Source of the DNA: an uncultured bacterium
GTDB lineage: Bacteria; Planctomycetota; Phycisphaerae; Phycisphaerales; UBA1924
Length of the DNA stretch: 64,000 bases
Direction: 5' to 3'
Assembly (NCBI GenBank): GCA_903834785.1
Contig: CAILKP010000064.1
Span: 175,466-239,465, forward strand
In this document: in pieces, positions 34,835 through 41,673 of the stretch
Position numbering within the stretch: position 1 is the first letter of the stretch
Layout: each line of letters begins with the position of its first letter
Made by a program: the position numbers and the translations under genes
Notes under the pieces: generated by a model
What the model saw: only the letters and a program-made list of their open reading frames with translations
Database searches by the model: none
What the model was told of the DNA's origin: nothing

Positions 34835-35156
34835 GAAACATCTCCGCGTGCCCGCGACAGCTTGACCGACTGGATGAGCGTCCACCAGAGGACCGTGATC
34901 GGCCATGCGGTGAACGACACGCTCATCATCAACCGACCATTCGACCATCTGCTCGGTTTGAACTCTAGGTCCGATTTGCATCGCCGTCACGCTTTCAGGT
35001 TGAACTCGCAAGAACGGCTAACTTCCGATCTCGGGGGGAGCAGATAATCATACGACATCTTGACAACATTGTCAAATGGTCGTATGATCTGATTCTGTTG
35101 TGCCGATGCAAAGGTGACCCAGCATCGGGTGGTATCAGCCTTGTACGGAGTCTGTT
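34835..35156. other. Divergent control region between the Rrf2 gene and ccoNO
   Basis: 322 bases. It contains the palindromic double promoter (35047-35088). The expected leader of the Rrf2 mRNA is long (about 200 bases), while that of ccoNO is about 60 bases, with CGGAG six bases before the ATG at 35157. No other gene is convincing. Confidence 0.6.
35047..35088. promoter_or_regulatory. Symmetrical palindrome forming two overlapping divergent promoters
   Basis: Concentric inverted repeats share one centre (35067/35068). The outer arms are ATCATACGAC (35047-35056) and GTCGTATGAT (35079-35088); the inner arms are TTGACAA (35060-35066) and TTGTCAA (35069-35075). On the plus strand TTGACA (35060-35065) is followed after 17 bases by TATGAT (35083-35088). 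On the minus strand TTGACA (35075-35070) is followed after 17 bases by TATGAT (35052-35047). Each is a near-consensus sigma70 promoter, and the two overlap so that only one polymerase can bind. The palindrome is a natural operator for a dimeric regulator, presumably the adjacent Rrf2 protein. Confidence 0.85.
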
Positions 35157-37496
35157 ATGTCAGAAGCACATGCGGTAGCCAATCAACCCTCTGGAGCGGA
35201 CGGAGCGGTCCCCGCAGCGATGGACCGCTTCACCTACGACGACGCCATCGTCCGCAAGTTCGCCGCGGCCACCATCATCTGGGCCTTCGTTGGCATGCTC
35301 GTCGGCCTCATCGTCGCCGTGCAGATGGCACTGCCACCTGCCCTGACCTGGGAAATCGGCGGCATCCGCCCGCTCGCCTGGCTCAGCTTCCTGACCAACG
35401 TCGAGTTCCTCACCTTCGGACGCCTCCGTCCGCTGCACACCAACGCCGTCATCTTCGCCTTCGCGGGCAACGCCGTTTTCGCGGCAATCTACTACTCCAC
35501 CCAGCGGCTCTGCAAAACCCGCATGTTCAGCGACACGCTCAGCAAGCTGCACTTCTGGGGCTGGCAGGCCATCATCGTCTCAGCCGCCCTCACGCTGCCG
35601 CTGGGCATCACCCAGGGCAAGGAGTACGCCGAGCTTGAATGGCCCATCGACCTGGCCGTCGCCGTCGTTTGGGTCGGCTTCTTCGCCGTCAACTTCTTCG
35701 GCACCTTGGCCCGCCGCCGCGAGCGTCACCTCTACGTCGCGCTTTGGTTCTACATCGCCTCCATCGTCACCGTTACCATCCTCCACGTCTTTAACAACCT
35801 CATGATCCCCGCCGGGCTCTTTAAGAGCTACTCCATGTACGCCGGCGTACAGGACGCCTTCATGCAGTGGTGGTACGGCCACAACGCCGTGGCCTTCTTC
35901 CTGACGACCCCCTTCCTGGGCATGATGTACTACTTCCTGCCCAAGGCCGCCGACCGCCCCGTCTTCAGCTACCGCCTGTCCATCATCCACTTCTGGTCCC
36001 TGGTCTTCATCTACATCTGGGCCGGCCCCCACCACCTCCACTACACCGCGTTGCCCAGCTGGGCCAGCACGCTCGGCATGCTCTTTTCCCTCATGCTCTG
36101 GATGCCCAGTTGGGGCGGCATGATCAACGGCCTGCTCACCCTCCGCGGTGCCTGGCACAAGGTCGCCGCCGACCCCGTGCTCAAGTTCTTCGTCGTCGCC
36201 ATCACCTTCTACGGCATGAGCACCTTCGAGGGCCCGATGCTGTCAATCAAGAGCGTCAACGCCCTGAGCCACTACACCGACTGGACCATCGCCCACGTCC
36301 ACGCCGGAGCACTCGGCTGGAACGGCTTCATGGCCTTCGGCATGCTCTACTGGCTCGCCCCCCGCTTGTTCCAGACGCAGCTCTGGAGCCGCAAGCTCGC
36401 CGGCACCCACTTCTGGATCGGCACCGTCGGCATCCTGCTCTACGTCATCCCCATCTACGCCGCCGGCCTGACCCAGGGCCTCATGTGGCGGGCCTTCGAT
36501 GAGTCCGGCCTTCTCAAGTACCCCGACTTTGTCGAGACCGTCACCGCCCTGCTGCCCATGTACTGGCTCCGCGTTCTCGGCGGCACGCTCTACCTCGCCG
36601 GCGTCGTGCTCTGCATGGTCAACATGTTCATGACCTGGCGTGCCCGCCCCGCCACCTACACCGAGACCGTCCACGAGGCCCCGCGCCTCGCCCCCACCTA
36701 CACCGACGAGCCCGACCCGGCCACCGAGCTCTACGCCAACGCCGAGTTCGGCAAGAACCTCGACGTCTGGGTCAAGGGCTTCTGGCACCGCGTCTGGGAG
36801 CGCAAGCCCCTGAAGTTCACCCTGCTGGTGATCCTCTCAGTCAGCATCGCCAGCCTCTTTGAGATCATCCCCACCTTCGTCATCGGCTCCAACGTCCCCA
36901 CCATCGCTTCCGTCCAGCCCTACACCCCGCTCGAGCTCGCCGGCCGCGACATCTACATCGCCGAAGGTTGCTACAACTGCCACAGCCAGATGATCCGCCC
37001 GATCTACGCTGAAACCAAGCGTTACGGCGAATACTCCAAGCCCGGCGAGTTCGTCTACGACCATCCGTTCCAGTGGGGCAGCAAGCGCACCGGTCCCGAC
37101 CTGCAGCGCGAAGGCGGCAAGCAGTCTGACAACTGGCACGTCCTGCACTTCAATGATCCGCGCCAGGTCAACGACCGCTCCGTCATGCCCGCGTACCCGC
37201 ACCTGCTGAGCCAGCAGATCGACTTCGATGGCCTGACTCCCCGCGTCCGCGTGATGTCGATGCTCGGCGTTCCCTACGGCCAGGCCATCCTCGATGGCAA
37301 GGCTCCCGAACTCGCCCGCGCCCAGGCCAAGGCCATCGCCGACAACATTATCGCCCAGGGCGGCCAGAAGGGCCTTGACGACAAGAAGGTCGTCGCGCTG
37401 ATCGCCTACATGCAGCGTCTCGGCACCGACATCTCCAAGCCCGCACCGGCTGCCGCGCCCGCCGGTGGCGTCGCCAAGGCCGCCGAGAAGCACTAA
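35157..37496 (+). CDS. ccoNO: cbb3-type cytochrome c oxidase, fused subunits I and II
   Basis: Terminal oxidase core that reduces oxygen to water at the inner membrane. The protein has 779 residues. The CcoN part (about 1-500) has twelve or so helices with the haem/copper His clusters in RPLHTNAVIF, WYGHNAVAFF, AGPHHLHYT and IAHVHAGALGWNGF. The CcoO part (about 530-760) has one anchor helix and a single c-type haem site CYNCH near residue 604, then WGSKRTGPDL and VMPAYPHL. N and O are usually separate genes; here they are one reading frame with no break. First gene of the cco operon, driven by the palindromic promoter; CGGAG precedes the ATG. Confidence 0.95.
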   Translation: MSEAHAVANQPSGADGAVPAAMDRFTYDDAIVRKFAAATIIWAFVGMLVGLIVAVQMALPPALTWEIGGIRPLAWLSFLTNVEFLTFGRLRPLHTNAVIFAFAGNAVFAAIYYSTQRLCKTRMFSDTLSKLHFWGWQAIIVSAALTLPLGITQGKEYAELEWPIDLAVAVVWVGFFAVNFFGTLARRRERHLYVALWFYIASIVTVTILHVFNNLMIPAGLFKSYSMYAGVQDAFMQWWYGHNAVAFFLTTPFLGMMYYFLPKAADRPVFSYRLSIIHFWSLVFIYIWAGPHHLHYTALPSWASTLGMLFSLMLWMPSWGGMINGLLTLRGAWHKVAADPVLKFFVVAITFYGMSTFEGPMLSIKSVNALSHYTDWTIAHVHAGALGWNGFMAFGMLYWLAPRLFQTQLWSRKLAGTHFWIGTVGILLYVIPIYAAGLTQGLMWRAFDESGLLKYPDFVETVTALLPMYWLRVLGGTLYLAGVVLCMVNMFMTWRARPATYTETVHEAPRLAPTYTDEPDPATELYANAEFGKNLDVWVKGFWHRVWERKPLKFTLLVILSVSIASLFEIIPTFVIGSNVPTIASVQPYTPLELAGRDIYIAEGCYNCHSQMIRPIYAETKRYGEYSKPGEFVYDHPFQWGSKRTGPDLQREGGKQSDNWHVLHFNDPRQVNDRSVMPAYPHLLSQQIDFDGLTPRVRVMSMLGVPYGQAILDGKAPELARAQAKAIADNIIAQGGQKGLDDKKVVALIAYMQRLGTDISKPAPAAAPAGGVAKAAEKH

Positions 37497-37550
37497 GTCC
37501 GGTTCGTTGTCGCCCTTCCCGCTCCACGCCCTGTCAATCGGAATCACCAC

Positions 37551-37742
37551 ATGAGACTCTCCGACATCATGAGCCGCATGGACCTGACGATCTGGCCCGT
37601 CGCCGCACTGGTCATCTTCCTGGGCATTTTCATCCTCATCGCCATGCGGACCATGAAGCGTCCGGGTGATGAGCTCGCCAGCGAGGCGACCCTCCCGCTT
37701 CAGGATGACACCGGCCCCATCGGCGAGCCCGGCCGCAACTGA
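37551..37742 (+). CDS. ccoQ: CcoQ-like small subunit
   Basis: The 63-residue protein has one transmembrane helix (about 13-33) and a short charged tail, the size and topology of CcoQ/FixQ, which stabilises the cbb3 complex. It lies 54 bases after ccoNO and 63 bases before ccoP, the usual place. Sequence similarity is too short to be decisive; context carries the call. Confidence 0.75.
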   Translation: MRLSDIMSRMDLTIWPVAALVIFLGIFILIAMRTMKRPGDELASEATLPLQDDTGPIGEPGRN

Positions 37743-37805
37743 CTCCGTTCTCTCCAGCGTTCCCCCAACGTTCTTTCCCAGCACGCACCGCACTCGGAGC
37801 CTGCA

Positions 37806-38483
37806 ATGTCCGCTTCCACGAGTTCTCTGCCCCACACCGCTCCCGTCAGCGTTCCGCACAAGCCCGCCGGAACCGAGCCCGACCACTCGCCCGACACCGG
37901 CCACCTCTACGACGGAATCCGTGAGTTCGACAACCCCACCCCCGGATGGTGGCACCTCATCTTCTACGCCACGGTGCTGTTCTGCGCCGCCTACTTCATC
38001 GTCTACGAAGCCGACCCCGATGCGCCCACACTGGCCGCCAGCCTCGAGAAGGACATCGCCGCGGAGAACGCGAAAATGTTCGCCCAGCTCCCCAATCTCA
38101 AGGCCGATCAGGACAGCATGCTCTCACTGATGGGTCAGCCCAAGTGGATGAGCTTCGGCCAGTCCATGTTCAAGGCCAACTGCATCAGTTGCCACGGCAA
38201 GGAAGGCCAGGGCGAAGTCGGCCCCAATCTTACCGACGACAACTACAAGAACGTGACCCAGCTCCCCGACATCATCCGCGTCATCCGTGACGGTGCCGCT
38301 GCCGGTGCCATGCCATCCTGGAAGGGCCGCCTCATCGACAACGAAGTGATCCTGGTCGCCTCCTACGTCGCCTCACTCCGCGGCAAGAACCTCCCGGGGC
38401 CCCGCGGTCCCGAGGGCAACATCGCCGCCCCTTGGCCCCCCATCCCTACTCCCGCCTCGGCCCCCGCCAACACCGGGAAGTAA
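37806..38483 (+). CDS. ccoP: cbb3 oxidase subunit III, single-haem CcoP
   Basis: Membrane-anchored cytochrome c that feeds electrons to the oxidase core. The 225-residue protein has an N-terminal Pro-rich segment with HLYDGIREFDNPTPGWW, the CcoP N-terminal signature, then one transmembrane helix (about 53-73). A cytochrome c domain has CISCH near residue 125 and the axial-Met region AMPSWKGRL near 166. Only one CxxCH is present, whereas classical CcoP has two, so the second haem domain is missing; the protein ends in a Pro/Ala tail. The stop is directly followed by the GTG of ccoG. Confidence 0.92.
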   Translation: MSASTSSLPHTAPVSVPHKPAGTEPDHSPDTGHLYDGIREFDNPTPGWWHLIFYATVLFCAAYFIVYEADPDAPTLAASLEKDIAAENAKMFAQLPNLKADQDSMLSLMGQPKWMSFGQSMFKANCISCHGKEGQGEVGPNLTDDNYKNVTQLPDIIRVIRDGAAAGAMPSWKGRLIDNEVILVASYVASLRGKNLPGPRGPEGNIAAPWPPIPTPASAPANTGK

Positions 38484-40133
38484 GTGATCGCCCGACCGTA
38501 CCCGGGCAACGCCCGGACTCGATGGATGTCTGTTTGTAATCCCTCAACATCGGTGCTCGCCATGCCTCCCGCCACGCTCCTCCAGCCCGAAGAACACGTC
38601 CTGTCCACCCTCAACAGGGACGGTTCACGACACTGGATCACTCCGCGGCTCTCCCGCGGCCGCTTCCTCCGCTACCGCCGCGCCGTCGGCTACTTCCTCA
38701 TCGCGCTGTTCGTCACGCTCCCGCACCTGCGGCTGAACGACAAGCCAGTCGTGCTGCTGGACATCATGGCCCGGCAGTTCACGCTCTTCGGAAAGACCTT
38801 TCTCCCCACCGACTCTCTCCTGCTTGCCCTTCTGGGCGTCGGGACCTTCTTAAGCATCTTCCTGATCACCGCCCTATTCGGCCGCGTCTGGTGCGGCTGG
38901 GCCTGCCCGCAGACGGTGTACCTCGAACTGGTCTTCCGCCCAATCGAGCGACTCTTCGAAGGCGAGCCCGGACGCAGCAAGCCGACATCAGCACGCGGGC
39001 TGCGAAAAGCCGGCAAGTTCCTCGTGTTCCTGGCCCTGGCGATGGGGCTCGCCCACACGTTCCTTGCCTACTTCGTCGGCACCGAGGCCCTGGCCGTCTG
39101 GATCCGCTCCTCACCACTCGAGCATCCCACCGGCTTCATCGTCATGGCCTTTGTGACCGGTGCCATGCTCTTTGACTTCGGCTTCTTCCGCGAGCAGACC
39201 TGCATCGTCGCATGCCCCTACGGCCGCTTCCAGTCGGTCATGCTCGACCGCAACAGCCTCATCGTCAGCTACGACAAGGCCCGCGGCGAACCCCGCGGCA
39301 AAGGTGCCAACCGCAAAGCCCCGGCCGATCTCGCCCTGCCCATCCTGCGGACAGAGAAGGCCAGTCTCACCGAGGCACTGAGCACCAGCACCGCAACCGC
39401 ACCCGTCTCAACCACAACCCGCGGCGATTGCGTCGACTGCGGTCTCTGTGTGGCCACCTGCCCCACCGGCATCGATATCCGCGGCGGACTGCAGATGGAA
39501 TGCGTCAGCTGCACCCAGTGCATCGACGCCTGCGACGCGGTCATGACCAAGCTCAAACGGCCCACCGGCCTCATCCGCTACACCTCGCAGGCCGCGCTGG
39601 AGCACGCCGCCGGCATCGGTGCCAAACCGCGGCTCCTGCGCCCGCGTGTACTCATCTACCCCGCACTGATCATCATCGTCGCCGTCGCCTTCCTCACCCT
39701 CCTGGCCACCGCTGGCCCGGTTGATGTCTCGCTGACCCGCGGCCGCGGCCTGCCGTTTAACACCCTGCCCGACGGTCGCATCAGCAATCAGATGAACTTC
39801 AAGCTCACGAGCCGCACCGACAGTGAGCGAGCGTTCTCTGTCTCGATCGAAGGTGACGGGCAGCCCGCCATCGAACTTCCCGACAACCCCATCCGCCTCG
39901 CCGCCGGACAGATCCACGCCGACCCCGTCATCCTCTCCATCAACCGCTCGGCCTTCCGCCACGGCACCGCCAGCGCCCGCATCCGCGTGACCGACGAAAA
40001 GGGCCAGATCGTCGCTACCCGCCACGTCACGCTCATCGGTCCGGCCGGAGATTCCGACGACGACAAACGTAGCGACGAGCACGATTCCAAGCCCGACGAC
40101 AAAACGCCCGACCACCCCGAGGAGCACAAGTGA
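38484..40133 (+). CDS. ccoG: cbb3 oxidase assembly protein CcoG (FixG)
   Basis: A membrane iron-sulfur protein required for cbb3 oxidase assembly, probably by reducing copper. The 549-residue protein has several helices with GRVWCGWACPQTVYLE (about 133-148) and EQTCIVACPYGR, then two 4Fe-4S motifs, CVDCGLCVATCP and CVSCTQCIDACD (about 315-360). A C-terminal immunoglobulin-like FixG domain (about 415-520) and an acidic Asp/Lys-rich tail follow. The GTG at 38484 directly follows the ccoP stop with GGGAAG nearby; ATG 38526 or 38562 are alternatives. The stop overlaps the fixH-like gene (GTGA). Confidence 0.93.
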   Translation: MIARPYPGNARTRWMSVCNPSTSVLAMPPATLLQPEEHVLSTLNRDGSRHWITPRLSRGRFLRYRRAVGYFLIALFVTLPHLRLNDKPVVLLDIMARQFTLFGKTFLPTDSLLLALLGVGTFLSIFLITALFGRVWCGWACPQTVYLELVFRPIERLFEGEPGRSKPTSARGLRKAGKFLVFLALAMGLAHTFLAYFVGTEALAVWIRSSPLEHPTGFIVMAFVTGAMLFDFGFFREQTCIVACPYGRFQSVMLDRNSLIVSYDKARGEPRGKGANRKAPADLALPILRTEKASLTEALSTSTATAPVSTTTRGDCVDCGLCVATCPTGIDIRGGLQMECVSCTQCIDACDAVMTKLKRPTGLIRYTSQAALEHAAGIGAKPRLLRPRVLIYPALIIIVAVAFLTLLATAGPVDVSLTRGRGLPFNTLPDGRISNQMNFKLTSRTDSERAFSVSIEGDGQPAIELPDNPIRLAAGQIHADPVILSINRSAFRHGTASARIRVTDEKGQIVATRHVTLIGPAGDSDDDKRSDEHDSKPDDKTPDHPEEHK

Positions 40134-40720
40134 TCACCTCATCTCTGGTGTCATCCCCATCAAGCCGTGCCATCGCCGTCGCCGCGCCGTCAGCCGCTCG
40201 GGCACAGTCGCTCGATGCACGGCCGGCCTCCCGCGGCCGAAACTGGCCAGTCATCATCCTCGGCCTGCTCCTGCTGAATCTCCTGGGCACCGCAGCCCTG
40301 ATCGGCCTGGCCCTCCGCGACCCCGGCCTCATGGTTGAGGATGATTACGACCAGCGTGCCCTGCAGTGGGACCGTTACGCCGCCTCCCTCCGCGCCTCCG
40401 ATGCTCTGGGCTGGACCGCCACCGCCACCGTCGAGCCCGTGACCGCCGCAACCGGCAGCGCAACGCGGATCACGATCTCACTGCTCGACCGCGACGGCGC
40501 TCCGGTGGACGCCGACCGCGTCGAAGTGCTCGCCTTCCCCCAGGCCCGCGGCGGCAAGAAACTCTCGCTGCCCCTGAGCACCACCGATATCCCCGGAACG
40601 TTTACCGACACCGTCCCCGTGACCGACGGCGGCCTGTGGGAGGTCCGCCTCATCGCCCGCCGCGACAACAAGCGATTCCTGGCAACGTTCAACACCCCCC
40701 GGGGCACCCCCGGCAACTGA
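40130..40720 (+). CDS. ccoH: FixH/CcoH family protein
   Basis: The protein (196 residues) has a cytoplasmic N-terminal segment of about 38 residues and one transmembrane helix (about 38-62). A periplasmic beta-sandwich domain of FixH type follows (VEDDYDQRALQWDRYAASLRA, then ITISLLDRDGAPVD and DGGLWEVRLIARRDNKRF). FixH/CcoH associates with the cbb3 oxidase during assembly, and the domain may help copper handling. The GTG start overlaps the ccoG stop. The N-terminal segment is longer than usual for the family, so the true start could be internal. Confidence 0.85.
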   Translation: MITSSLVSSPSSRAIAVAAPSAARAQSLDARPASRGRNWPVIILGLLLLNLLGTAALIGLALRDPGLMVEDDYDQRALQWDRYAASLRASDALGWTATATVEPVTAATGSATRITISLLDRDGAPVDADRVEVLAFPQARGGKKLSLPLSTTDIPGTFTDTVPVTDGGLWEVRLIARRDNKRFLATFNTPRGTPGN

Positions 40721-40731
40721 CCCTGATCACC

Positions 40732-41673
40732 ATGCTCCAGTTCGTGGTCCCAACCTGCGCCACCGCCCTCCCCGAGTCGATGACTCAGGGGCCGCTGCCG
40801 GTGCTGCTGGCCACCACGCTGGTCTCCAGTCTCATCGGCTCGGTTCACTGTGCCGGCATGTGCGGCCCGCTCTGCCTCATCGCCACCGGCGGAACCCGCC
40901 CCCCCACCGCTGCGAGCCTGACCGTCGGCGGCCGCCCCGCTGCCCACGACGGGCTGATCGATCGGATCGACACCGCCCTCCCCGCCACCGCGTATCACCT
41001 CGGCCGGCTGGGCATCTACGCCAGTCTCGGCGCTGCCGCCGGCACACTCGGGGCCGCCGTCAACCTCGGCAGCGGCCTGCTCGGCCTCCAGCGTGTCGCC
41101 GCGTTCGTCGCCGCTGCCGTGCTGGCGGTCATGGCTATCGCCATGCTCCTGCGCCTCGCCGGGTTTGTTCTGCCCGCGCTCCGCCCGGGCAACCCGATCA
41201 CCGGTGCTCCGACGCGCCTGCTCGGCCGCATCGCCGCCGCCGCCAACCGCCTTCCGCTGCTCCACCGTGCCGCAGTCATGGGCATGCTCTCCGGCCTGCT
41301 TCCCTGCGGCTGGCTCTACGCCTTTGTCATCGTCGCCGCCGGGACCGCATCGGCTCCGCTGGGCGCACTGGTCATGCTCAGCTTCTGGCTCGGCACCCTG
41401 CCGCTGCTCATCACCGTCACCCTCGCCGCGCGTCGACTCTCCGGCGTCGGCGGCTCATGGCTCAAGATCGCCACCGCGTGCCTCATGCTCGTCGCGGCGA
41501 TCATGGTCGTCGCCCACCGCAGCCACGGCCTCGCTTATACGGACGCCGCGCTGGCCAGCACAGGTGGTGCAAACTGCTCCCATCTGGTCTCCCCCGCTTC
41601 CGTCCTCCTGCCCGCCTCCGTGCCCGAGGCCGCAGCCTGCGGCCTGACCCCCAACCAGGAGACAGCAAAGTGA
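40732..41673 (+). CDS. TauE/SafE-like membrane protein of the cco operon
   Basis: The 313-residue protein has six or more transmembrane helices and starts its membrane part with SLIGSVHCAGMCGPLC. This Cys/His motif typifies the sulfite-exporter TauE/SafE_2 (DsbD-like) family commonly found in cbb3 and copper gene clusters. A second conserved helix is MLSGLLPCGWLYAF. The paired HCAGMCGP and PCGW motifs suggest thiol or copper chemistry in the membrane, perhaps copper delivery to the oxidase; this is inferred from context. The start ATG is 11 bases after the ccoH stop. The stop overlaps the ccoI GTG. Confidence 0.87.
   Translation: MLQFVVPTCATALPESMTQGPLPVLLATTLVSSLIGSVHCAGMCGPLCLIATGGTRPPTAASLTVGGRPAAHDGLIDRIDTALPATAYHLGRLGIYASLGAAAGTLGAAVNLGSGLLGLQRVAAFVAAAVLAVMAIAMLLRLAGFVLPALRPGNPITGAPTRLLGRIAAAANRLPLLHRAAVMGMLSGLLPCGWLYAFVIVAAGTASAPLGALVMLSFWLGTLPLLITVTLAARRLSGVGGSWLKIATACLMLVAAIMVVAHRSHGLAYTDAALASTGGANCSHLVSPASVLLPASVPEAAACGLTPNQETAK

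Noticed and set aside
35060..35075. FNR-type binding site before ccoNO
   Set aside because: The FNR consensus TTGAT-N4-ATCAA does not fit: the site here is TTGAC-N6-GTCAA, with C for T and a different gap.
40860..41669. N-terminal extension of ccoI by 270 codons
   Set aside because: It is the TauE/SafE-like gene read out of frame; GTG 41670 overlaps that gene's stop in the operon's usual GTGA pattern.
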